A stretch of DNA of 42,468 nt from Candidatus Poribacteria bacterium (lineage in GTDB: Bacteria > Poribacteria > WGA-4E > WGA-3G), in the NCBI GenBank assembly GCA_022827885.1, contig JAJEIP010000133.1:1-42468 (forward strand), read 5' to 3'. The notes under the pieces are model-generated. The model had not been told where the DNA came from, ran no database searches, and worked only from the letters and a program-made list of their open reading frames with translations. Both the position numbers and the translations under genes were made by a program. How positions within the stretch are numbered: the first letter of the stretch is position 1; every line of letters starts with the position of its first letter. Below are positions 9,231 to 15,822 of the stretch, one piece after another.

Positions 9231-9419
9231 ATGAAGTTTAGACAGGTCACTAAAATGATTCAAAATGATGGATGGTATCTGGACCGAACACGAGGGAGTC
9301 ATAAACAGTATAAACATCCGAGCAAACCCGGAGTTGTGACGATTGCAGGAAAACCCAATGAAGATGTCTCCAAAGGGACACTCAATAACATTCTGAAACA
9401 AGCGAGTCTCAAGAGTTAA
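9231..9419 (+). CDS. hicA: HicA-family mRNA interferase toxin
   Basis: 62 residues, the usual size for HicA toxins, which are small double-stranded-RNA-binding-fold RNases that cleave mRNA when not bound by HicB. The family pattern is clear: KFRQVTKMIQNDGWYLDRTRGSHKQYKHP, with the catalytic histidine in GSHKQY at about residue 24, followed by VTIAGKPNEDVSKGTLNNILKQA. No good Shine-Dalgarno precedes the ATG, which would keep toxin translation low. The antitoxin gene starts 12 bp downstream, so the two form a bicistron. The pair is enclosed between two copies of a 142-bp repeat. Confidence 0.93.
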   Translation: MKFRQVTKMIQNDGWYLDRTRGSHKQYKHPSKPGVVTIAGKPNEDVSKGTLNNILKQASLKS

Positions 9420-9431
9420 GGGAGAAATCTT

Positions 9432-9674
9432 ATGGAATACGTCGTTATTTTTGAAAAGGGTGAGAACAATTATAGTGCTTATGCCCCGGATCTCCCAGGA
9501 TGCGGTGTTGTGGGTGAAACGTTGGAAGAAGTCCGCACATTGATCGCCGAAGCCATCGAGTTTCATATTGAAGGACTACAGGCAGCGGGAGAGGTTGTTC
9601 CACAGCCCTTATTTACACGACCTGTCCAAAACCCACCAGATGCGTCGTCCGAATTGATTACGGCACAGGTTTAG
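9432..9674 (+). CDS. hicB: HicB-family antitoxin
   Basis: 80 residues with the HicB core: an N-terminal strand (YVVIFEKGENNYSAYAPDLPGC) followed by GVVGETLEEVRTLIAEAIEFHIEGL, the degraded RNase-H-like fold that blocks HicA. This is a short version: after about residue 60 only a Pro-rich tail (VPQPLFTRPV) follows and no helix-turn-helix or ribbon-helix-helix DNA-binding domain is visible. Its ability to autoregulate the promoter is therefore uncertain. AAGGGAG about 7 nt before the ATG gives stronger translation than hicA, as expected for an antitoxin. Confidence 0.92.
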   Translation: MEYVVIFEKGENNYSAYAPDLPGCGVVGETLEEVRTLIAEAIEFHIEGLQAAGEVVPQPLFTRPVQNPPDASSELITAQV

Positions 9675-9750
9675 TTTGCAGCGTCTAAACACTTCATTCG
9701 GTTGCTCGGTTAAGCGCCTAAGAAACTCTGGCTGCATCTTAGGCTGCAAA

Positions 9751-9892
9751 CATAGCACTCCAGAATCAACGGTATGAATGCCATATGGCATTCCCCGGGA
9801 GTGCAGCTTGATGACCCTCAATATTCTATAGACATATTGCTCCGCTGGAGCAAAGAACTCTCTTGACACGCAACGGATCTCCTCACGCCAGA
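9751..9892. repeat. 142-bp hairpin repeat, copy 2 (downstream of hicAB)
   Basis: Direct copy of 8959-9100 with identical length and block structure. The left block is 9751-9804, the variable 19 nt 9805-9823 and the right block 9824-9892. The box TTCTATAGACATAT (9824-9837) recurs as an exact inverted copy, ATATGTCTATAGAA, at 9899-9912 just outside the right edge. The two could pair as a 14-bp stem enclosing the second hairpin. Copy 1 lacks this inverted arm. Confidence 0.9.
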
Positions 9893-9959
9893 GGCTTGAT
9901 ATGTCTATAGAAATCTATGTCTTAAACCGAACTTAAAATTGTGATAAGAAGGGTTCGTA

Positions 9960-9983
9960 GAGAGGCGATTTATCGCCGCTCTC
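9960..9983. repeat. Intergenic hairpin
   Basis: GAGA-GGCGAT-TT-ATCGCC-GC-TCTC: ten paired bases with a 2-nt bulge. It has no T-run on either strand, so it is not an obvious terminator. It lies between repeat copy 2 and the cadherin-type remnant and looks like another dispersed palindrome. Confidence 0.6.
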
Positions 9984-10003
9984 AAGATGCGTGAATTGCG
10001 CCA

Positions 10004-10615
10004 TTATATCTGATGTACGTCCTCTCTGTCCTCATTTATGATGACGAGGCGTCCTATCTTCGTGCCGATGCCGTCTCCTCTATAAAAGGTGTTATTCGTC
10101 AGCCGTAAGTCTGTCGGTGCCTCGTTTAGATCGTTGATGAAGATGGTGTAGGGTTTCTCTAAACTCTCGTTCGTCTCTCTGTCGGTCTCCCGCACGGTTA
10201 TCTCGTAACCCCATTGCACTTCGTAGTTGAAGATTTTGTTTGTCACTAACTTCGTGCCATCGGCTATGCTGAAGTCTCTATTGCCATCTACAACACTGTA
10301 TGCCAAACGTTTTCCGACGGGAACGCTAAACGTGCCAACGATAGAACCGATCGGTTGGTTCTCGTCTATCCTGTTGCTTGAAAGGTGGATCGCATCTACG
10401 TCTATCTCTGAGGCAGTCACAGGCTCACCGAGCCGGTTGCCCTCAAGGTCCGAGGCAGTCTGCACACGGACGATAAACGGGTCAACGCTGACAGAGACTT
10501 TACAACGGATACTGGTAGCGCGCTTGCCCGGTTGGCACGTGCCACGCCAATGAACACCGCTTTCGGAAGTGCTATACCTTTTTTCGCCCTTGTTCGTGGT
10601 ATAGGTAATCCGCAA
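10004..10615 (-). pseudogene. Cadherin-repeat protein remnant
   Basis: The minus-strand frame encodes about 200 residues with clear cadherin-like repeat features: IDENQPIGSIVGTFSV, AYSVVDGNRDFSI, FNYEVQWGYEITVRETD and FINDLNEAPTDLRL, then the start of a second repeat that stops at VHQI. Such repeats normally occur in tandem in very large calcium-dependent adhesion proteins. Here there is about one and a quarter repeat and no signal peptide. The only start codon is a TTG inside the frame. Upstream in frame the reading runs straight into repeat copy 3 and meets TAG. I read this as a fragment truncated at both ends; a short expressed gene is less likely. Confidence 0.7.
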
Positions 10616-10640
10616 TGTGTCGTCAACCTTGACCGATTCA

Positions 10641-10730
10641 TGGCACCCCTACGGGTGCAGCTCCTTGAATGTCCGATTTTCTATAGACATAACACCCCTA
10701 CGGGGTTTGAAGAAACGCTTTGGGTTATGT
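10641..10730. repeat. Diverged third copy of the hairpin repeat
   Basis: Same architecture as the 142-bp repeats with diverged sequence. ATGGCA leads into the hairpin GCACCC-CTAC-GGGTGC (10643-10658). Then come 20 unrelated nt (10659-10678), the box TTCTATAGACAT (10679-10690), and the hairpin ACCCC-TAC-GGGGT followed by GAAGAAACGCTT, which resembles AAAGAACCCGCTT of copy 1. Both arms of each hairpin differ from copies 1 and 2 in a pairing-preserving way. ACATAAC (10687-10693) and GTTATGT (10724-10730) form an additional inverted pair around the second hairpin. Confidence 0.75.
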
Positions 10731-10810
10731 TTAACCTAAAGAGGTATTCTCCCCGGGGCAGTGAACCCAACATTTTTCTTTTTCAGAGGCTACAAATAGG
10801 TCGGTATAAC

Positions 10811-10911
10811 GTTGGGTTTCGCTATCTCCTTGATTAATATGAGGGGTAGGGTCCTGAAATGGGCTTGGCGTGTCCGTGTTGTCTTCCTCAGTTCCGCTCA
10901 ACCCAACCTAC
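10811..10911. repeat. Split GTTGGGTT-type palindromic repeat
   Basis: GTTGGGTTTCGCT (10811-10823) and TTCCGCTCAACCCAACCTAC (10892-10911) are the two inverted halves of a repeat that I recall as a compact palindrome in other bacterial genomes. Here they are separated by 68 bp of unrelated sequence. The element would fold into a long stem with a large loop. Confidence 0.5.
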
Positions 10912-11134
10912 GATGCTCTATGATTTTTTCTAAAATTGATGCCTATGGCGCGGTTTTAAACAGGACTGAGGCAACGTGTAAACGTAATTCTAAAATCTAC
11001 TATATTTAGAATAAATTAGCGTCCTAACATGTAAAGTTTACCAGAATTGAGGGAATGCAGTTAAATTTTAATCGCCTGTCTGCGTAAGTTCTCTGTAAAA
11101 AAATAGGAAAGAGATATTTCCGTTTTCTACACGT
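10912..11134. other. Intergenic stretch without recognised gene
   Basis: AT-rich sequence between the split repeat and the truD promoter. No plausible reading frame, RNA gene or strong hairpin was seen beyond the small palindrome GTAAAGTTTAC near 11031-11041. The remaining non-repeat stretches between 9675 and 11134 likewise hold no supported gene other than the cadherin-type remnant. Confidence 0.5.
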
Positions 11135-11163
11135 TTGACAAATAGACTGATGATGACTACAAT
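11135..11163 (+). promoter_or_regulatory. Predicted promoter of truD
   Basis: TTGACA (11135-11140), 17 bp, TACAAT (11158-11163). The predicted leader to the truD ATG at 11296 is about 125 nt and contains a 13-codon reading frame (11262-11303) whose stop overlaps the truD start. Confidence 0.75.
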
Positions 11164-11295
11164 AGCATAGAGACTCAGGAACCGTAAAAGTTCATAACAT
11201 CAAAAACCGAGCACGGAATGAAATGGAGTGCGACGCAAGATCAAAAACGCTCCAATAACAGATGACGAAACTTACCCGCAAGGTAAAATTAAAAA

Positions 11296-12372
11296 ATGAT
11301 TAAGAAACCTGAAGATTTTATTGTTGAGGAACTACCGCTCTACGAACCTGCCGGGACAGGAACACATACCTTTTTCGCGATTCGGAAACGGAATCTCAGC
11401 ACCCTGGCGGCGATCAACCGAATTGCCCGCGATTTACAGATCCGCAGTCAGCAATTTGGGTATGCGGGTTTGAAGGATAAGAACGCGGTCACGACGCAAG
11501 TGCTATCCGTGGAAGGAGTGCCACCAGAACAGGTTTTGAGAATCGAGCAACCGGACATTGAAGTGCTTTGGGCGGAACGGCATCCCCATAAATTACGGGT
11601 AGGACACCTCCAAGGCAATCGGTTCCAGATAACGCTCCGCGATATTCCGCACGATGCCCTCCCTCTCATCGAATCGACGATGCAGCGGTTGGCAACCGAA
11701 GGCGTGCCGAATCGCTTTGGGGCACAACGATTTGGAAACAAAAACGATTCACACCTGATTGGCAAGGCACTCGTAAAGGCGGATTGGGATGCAGTGGTGC
11801 GTTACATGCTCACGGATGAGGCGCTACGGGTCGATGATACCGCACGTCGGCTGCAACGGGAATTGGCGAAGAAGTCCCCAGAAAAAGCCGTCCTGTGTAT
11901 TCCACATCGGCTGCGTAAGTTGTTTTTGTCGGCGTATCAGGCGTTCCTATTTAACCGCGTCTTAGAAATGCGAACCCCGTGTTTGGGCACACTGCTTGAT
12001 GGAGATATTGCTATAAAACACGAGAACGGCGCACCTTTTCTCGTCCCGGATGCTACCGTTGAGCAACCCCGCGCAGATGCCTTTGAAATTAGTCCTTCCG
12101 GTCCGATTTTCGGCTATAAGATGCGTCTGCCAACTGGCGACGTGCTCGCGCTGGAAACATCGCTCCTTTCAGATGAAGCGGTTCGATTTGAAGCCTTCCG
12201 TAAGGTCGTCGGTATCCGTTTACCGGGGACGCGTAGGCCGCTACGGATGCCGATGCAATTGCACGCCGTGTCTGCTGTCGATGGTGGTGGAGTCCGTCTC
12301 AGTTTTACGCTACCTGCGGGTGGATACGCGACGGTCGTATTGGAAGAACTTTTCTCTGAAAACATCTTGTGA
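11296..12372 (+). CDS. truD: tRNA pseudouridine(13) synthase
   Basis: 358-residue TruD-family pseudouridine synthase that isomerises U13 in tRNA(Glu)-type substrates. The family signature is intact: KPEDFIVEELP (4-14), then GYAGLKDKNAVTTQ (55-68) with the catalytic aspartate D61. HKLRVGHLQGNRFQITLR, VPNRFGAQRFG and the LFLSAYQAFLFNRVL helix complete the TRUD insert and core. The ORF begins directly at the conserved N-terminal segment. Only a weak AAGG lies 12 nt upstream, and the ATG overlaps the stop of a small upstream frame, so coupled translation is possible. It is the only pseudouridine synthase gene in the window, since truB is missing from its usual operon. Confidence 0.95.
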   Translation: MIKKPEDFIVEELPLYEPAGTGTHTFFAIRKRNLSTLAAINRIARDLQIRSQQFGYAGLKDKNAVTTQVLSVEGVPPEQVLRIEQPDIEVLWAERHPHKLRVGHLQGNRFQITLRDIPHDALPLIESTMQRLATEGVPNRFGAQRFGNKNDSHLIGKALVKADWDAVVRYMLTDEALRVDDTARRLQRELAKKSPEKAVLCIPHRLRKLFLSAYQAFLFNRVLEMRTPCLGTLLDGDIAIKHENGAPFLVPDATVEQPRADAFEISPSGPIFGYKMRLPTGDVLALETSLLSDEAVRFEAFRKVVGIRLPGTRRPLRMPMQLHAVSAVDGGGVRLSFTLPAGGYATVVLEELFSENIL

Positions 12373-12374
12373 TT

Positions 12375-14006
12375 TTAAGATTCCGAGACAGCGCGCTTGG
12401 ATTTTCGGAACCTAAAGAACGTCCATGCCCCTGATGCCAATAGGACGACCAACAACACAACCAAGCCGATATTCAAGAGATAGCGTCCACGATTCAGCTG
12501 CCAGAGCCGATCGCTTGCGAGTTTAGCGGCGGGACTCCCCTTTTCCGCTTTTACTTTCACCTCTTCCCAATACTTTTTGGCAAGCTCGGGCTGACCGTGC
12601 TGGTCGGCAAGTTTCGCTGTAACGACGAGGTAGGTGACATCCTGAACGTCCTGTTTCTCTACAGCGTCAGCGAAAGAACTGAGAAGTAAAACTGTTAAAT
12701 CGGGAGACATTTGCGGAAAATCGCTTGTGCGTTCAATTCCGTTCTGAAACGCAGTGACAGCCCCTTGGTGGTTATGCCGGTCGAATTCGATTTGTGCCAC
12801 TTCAAACCACGTTCGCTTCACAAGCTGCAAGGGTTGTTCTATATCGGTATAGCCGTCAAATGTGAAAGTTGCCAAACCGTAATTCAGGTCACCCTGTTTC
12901 ACATAAAGCGCGTAAGTTTCACCGAGACGCAATACATCTGAATTTTTCCATTCATCAAAACGGTAGACACCAGCCGCTTCCACGACCTGTTGATGCGTGG
13001 TTCCATCAATCCAAACAACAGCGCCAGCAGGTGATTCATCCGAAACGCCTATAACAGTGCCGTGAATAGCAATAGGTTCAAGTGCCCACGCAACATGGGC
13101 GGATTCCCCAAGTTCTAATTGCAGTTCAACGGTTTTAGGCGGGGGAATGACGTATCCGGCTTTCTTCACGGTTACAGTGGAGGTGCCCTGTTGCAGATTT
13201 TCTGTGATGAGTTGGGGTGTGCTTCCGACCTCTACGGCGTTGATGGAAATATCCGCGCCTTCGGGAAATGTTGTAATCTTAAGCGCAGGACTGAGTTTGA
13301 GGAGCGCCATTTCGACATCACCCGTTGGCGCCAGAATTCCGTCCATGAACTCGGGGTGGGTTCGCAGCAATTCGTAGCTTTCTATAATACTGAGTTGTCG
13401 ATTGTCGTTTGTATCGGTTGTATCCACGGTAAGCGTATCGTGGAGTTGCTGAAGGAGGACTGTTGTGTTTACTCTTTCTGCCGATTGGATCGAGTTGAGC
13501 GCAGCAGCACCGAGCGTCTCACGGTTGGCGTAGTAGGCGTTTAGGTTCCTATCCTCCGTGTAACCATCGATAATAACAACGGTGTCCTTTGTGTCTGTCT
13601 CTCTGAACCAGGCGTTGAGGGTGGCATCTTGGATACCTTGTTCATCTCCTGATGTCAGCAGATGCATGGCGTTCATGCCTCTCGGCTTGGTAACCCGCCC
13701 GTGATATAGAAAAAATAGAGTATCCTGAACGGTTGTTTGTCTCCCAATTTCCTGAAGCATGGCCTGGATCTCTTCAGAGGTAGCACTGTCCCCTTCCAGA
13801 TGGTGAATCTGTTCACCCGGTACTTTCCCACGGGTCGTTAGGAGTTCAATCAGTGCATTGAGGACCTCATGTGCCCGCGCCTCGGGTGTTGCGTCCACAA
13901 TTAGCCAGTATGTGTTGGAAGCAGCCGAGAGTCCCGGTGTAGACACGAAAATAGCCAATGCGACACAAATGGAAATGGGAATAAAAATAATTTTCTGCCT
14001 TGACAT
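12375..14006 (-). CDS. Caspase-like domain / PEGA / membrane-anchored protein lacking the catalytic cysteine
   Basis: 543 residues from the ATG at 14006. A signal peptide or anchor covers about 1-28 (ending GLSA). Residues 33-200 have the caspase-like (peptidase C14) layout: YWLIVDATPEA, a strand-helix alternation, DTLFFLYHGRV with the expected histidine (about H102), then VVIIDGYTED (143-152). The last motif is where active members have D-x-C; here it is DGY, so the nucleophile is missing. A PEGA domain (about 241-287, FPEGADISINAVEVGSTPQ...AGY), a carboxypeptidase-regulatory-like beta domain (about 310-390) and TPR-like helices (about 400-500) follow. A C-terminal TM (about 509-533) with a basic tail closes it. 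A GTG start 30 bp upstream was rejected because it places residues before the signal peptide without a ribosome site. Convergent with truD, 2 bp apart. Substrate-free or regulatory role inferred. Confidence 0.82.
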   Translation of the reverse strand: MSRQKIIFIPISICVALAIFVSTPGLSAASNTYWLIVDATPEARAHEVLNALIELLTTRGKVPGEQIHHLEGDSATSEEIQAMLQEIGRQTTVQDTLFFLYHGRVTKPRGMNAMHLLTSGDEQGIQDATLNAWFRETDTKDTVVIIDGYTEDRNLNAYYANRETLGAAALNSIQSAERVNTTVLLQQLHDTLTVDTTDTNDNRQLSIIESYELLRTHPEFMDGILAPTGDVEMALLKLSPALKITTFPEGADISINAVEVGSTPQLITENLQQGTSTVTVKKAGYVIPPPKTVELQLELGESAHVAWALEPIAIHGTVIGVSDESPAGAVVWIDGTTHQQVVEAAGVYRFDEWKNSDVLRLGETYALYVKQGDLNYGLATFTFDGYTDIEQPLQLVKRTWFEVAQIEFDRHNHQGAVTAFQNGIERTSDFPQMSPDLTVLLLSSFADAVEKQDVQDVTYLVVTAKLADQHGQPELAKKYWEEVKVKAEKGSPAAKLASDRLWQLNRGRYLLNIGLVVLLVVLLASGAWTFFRFRKSKRAVSES

Positions 14007-14051
14007 GTTTTCCGTCCCAAGTAGGTATTTTAGCACCTCTAATTTGGTAAT

Positions 14052-14080
14052 AGTTTAACAGGAATTCTGGATAATTGCAA
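14052..14080 (-). promoter_or_regulatory. Predicted promoter of the caspase-like gene
   Basis: Minus strand TTGCAA (14080-14075), 17 bp, TAAACT (14057-14052) with TG-T before the -10. It is 46 bp upstream of the ATG at 14006. Confidence 0.6.
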
Positions 14081-14170
14081 GAAAAAAGAACCTCTTTAGG
14101 GGTTAAAATGTCTAAACTTTTATCAAGAAACTGCGTCAAAATGTTATAAAGATATTTTTTTTGGCGTGCC

Positions 14171-14198
14171 TTGAAAGTTAAAATTTAAATGTTATAAA
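14171..14198 (+). promoter_or_regulatory. Possible promoter of the tolC operon
   Basis: TTGAAA (14171-14176), 16 bp, TATAAA (14193-14198). If used, the leader to the tolC ATG at 14429 is about 220 nt. The 420-bp divergent region 14007-14428 holds this, the opposite promoter and no recognisable gene. TATAAT at 14306-14311 has no partner -35 box. Confidence 0.4.
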
Positions 14199-14428
14199 AT
14201 TTTGGAGCCTGTCTCGTCTTAAAGCCCACTGTTAGAAATTCCGCTTACGGATTCGCAGCAGAAGCATTGGGCACAATTGGAGAGGCTCACAGAGATGCTG
14301 CAATTTATAATACGGTTTTGGCGAAACGCACGGGTTCCCAAAACTTCCTGTTAGAAAGTGTAAAAACCGACATCGGGCGTCCCCCGGGAAGCACGCCTAC
14401 GAATGTTGAAACGGACAAGGAGACGTTA

Positions 14429-15820
14429 ATGATTCACGGGAAAGTTATGTTCACTGTTTTGTCAAAGTTTAAAGAAACACACCGTTCAGGTTTCCGAAGT
14501 TTACTCTTAAAATTCATTCTCGCTGTTCAGTTTGCAGTCGTTTTTTCTCTGAGTGCCCAGGAACCTGCCACCGAAGTCGACCTAACCCAGGCTTTGACAC
14601 TCGAACAATGTATCCAAGTCGGCTTAGAACAATCAACAAGTATGCGAAATGCGCGCTTGAATCTTGCTATCCAGGAACTTCGGGTAAACACTGCACGCGC
14701 TGACTATTTTCCACGTATTTTTTCAACCGGCGCTTACGATTTTTCTGACCGAGTCGACTTCGGCTTTGAGCCCGAAAACTACAATTTAGGATTGGGGGCA
14801 CAATACACAATTTGGGACAATGGGCAACGCGAGGGCGGGTTCGCACAGGCAAAAGAATCACTGAACGCCACTGTAAGCCGCAATGAGGGGATCAAACAGA
14901 GTCTAATTTTGCAGATCACGGAAGCCTACTATGATGTCCTTCAGTATCAGGCGTTGGTTGAAGTGAGTGAGCAAAATTTGGCGAGAGCACAAGAGAATAC
15001 GCAACGCACTAAGGATTTTGTAGAGGCAGGTTCACTCATTCCAGCAGATATAGCGACTGCAGAGGTGCGAGAGGGAAATAATAGGTTAACACTGCTAAAT
15101 AACCAAAATTTACTTCAAGTCGCAAAAGCCAGGTTACCGCGTCTCCTCGGTTTAGACCCGGGTGTGCTAATTACCGTCGCGGCAGATGAGTCGTATCGGT
15201 TATATCAGCAACGTGGGACCATCGAAAGAATAGAGATACCCGTCGAGGAAGCTATCCAGATAGCACTCGACAATCGTCCGGAATTTAAAGAAACCGAATC
15301 GCAATTGAGATCACAAGAATGGGCACTAACGCTCGCGAAATTACAGCGCTGGCCCCGTCTGAATGCGGATGTTGACTACAACGTTAACCTCGACGATTAC
15401 CTCCGTGAACGTGAGAATTTCTCTGACTTCCGCAGTTGGAGCGCAGGGGTCTCACTCAATTTCACGTTTTTTGACGGTGGGATTTTGGGAAATCGCGTCA
15501 AAGAGTTAGCGATGCAATTAGAACAAACCCGTGAAAACGCAAGCGACTTAGAACGTTCCGTCGCGTTAGATGTCCGGCAAACGTATCTAAACCTTAAGCG
15601 TAGTGAAGCCGCTGTGGATATTTCCAAAACACAGGTTGTAAACGCTCGGCTCAGTTTGGACGTGATCCAAGGACGTTTTGATGTTGACAAAGCCATCTTG
15701 CTTGAACTTCTTGATGCACAAACCAGCTACGCGCAGGCGTTGACGGACGAGGTGAATACGTTCTACGATTACAAAATCACACAAACCCGCTTACAGGATG
15801 CAATGGGAGTCTTACAGTAG
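14429..15820 (+). CDS. tolC: TolC-family outer-membrane efflux protein
   Basis: 463 residues. After a signal sequence (hydrophobic core LLLKFILAVQFAVVFSLSA, about 26-44) the protein shows the duplicated TolC/OEP architecture. One repeat begins LTQALTLEQCIQVGLEQSTSMRNARLNLAIQELRVNTARADYFPRI; the second begins VEEAIQIALDNRPEFKETESQLRSQEWALTLAKLQRWPRLNADVDYNV. Long coiled-coil helices lie between them. It forms the outer-membrane channel and periplasmic tunnel of a tripartite exporter. Start chosen at ATG 14429 because AAGGAGA lies 5-6 nt upstream; an in-frame TTG at 14267 would add 54 residues before the signal peptide. The adaptor gene begins 2 bp after its stop, so the two are coupled. Confidence 0.93.
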   Translation: MIHGKVMFTVLSKFKETHRSGFRSLLLKFILAVQFAVVFSLSAQEPATEVDLTQALTLEQCIQVGLEQSTSMRNARLNLAIQELRVNTARADYFPRIFSTGAYDFSDRVDFGFEPENYNLGLGAQYTIWDNGQREGGFAQAKESLNATVSRNEGIKQSLILQITEAYYDVLQYQALVEVSEQNLARAQENTQRTKDFVEAGSLIPADIATAEVREGNNRLTLLNNQNLLQVAKARLPRLLGLDPGVLITVAADESYRLYQQRGTIERIEIPVEEAIQIALDNRPEFKETESQLRSQEWALTLAKLQRWPRLNADVDYNVNLDDYLRERENFSDFRSWSAGVSLNFTFFDGGILGNRVKELAMQLEQTRENASDLERSVALDVRQTYLNLKRSEAAVDISKTQVVNARLSLDVIQGRFDVDKAILLELLDAQTSYAQALTDEVNTFYDYKITQTRLQDAMGVLQ

Positions 15821-15822
15821 CC

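Noticed and set aside
8952-9869. Two similar minus-strand frames (8952-9182 and 9609-9869) sharing VDSGVLC-type peptides
   Set aside because: The similarity is the 142-bp DNA repeat read in translation. The interiors differ and there is no ribosome site or domain.
8959-10730. CRISPR-like reading of the repeat and variable-segment pattern
   Set aside because: Repeats are dispersed, 142 bp long and single-spacer, not tandem arrays of short repeats, and no cas gene is present.
14267-14428. Upstream extension of tolC from a TTG
   Set aside because: It would put 54 residues before a normal signal peptide, and the ATG at 14429 has AAGGAGA at good distance.
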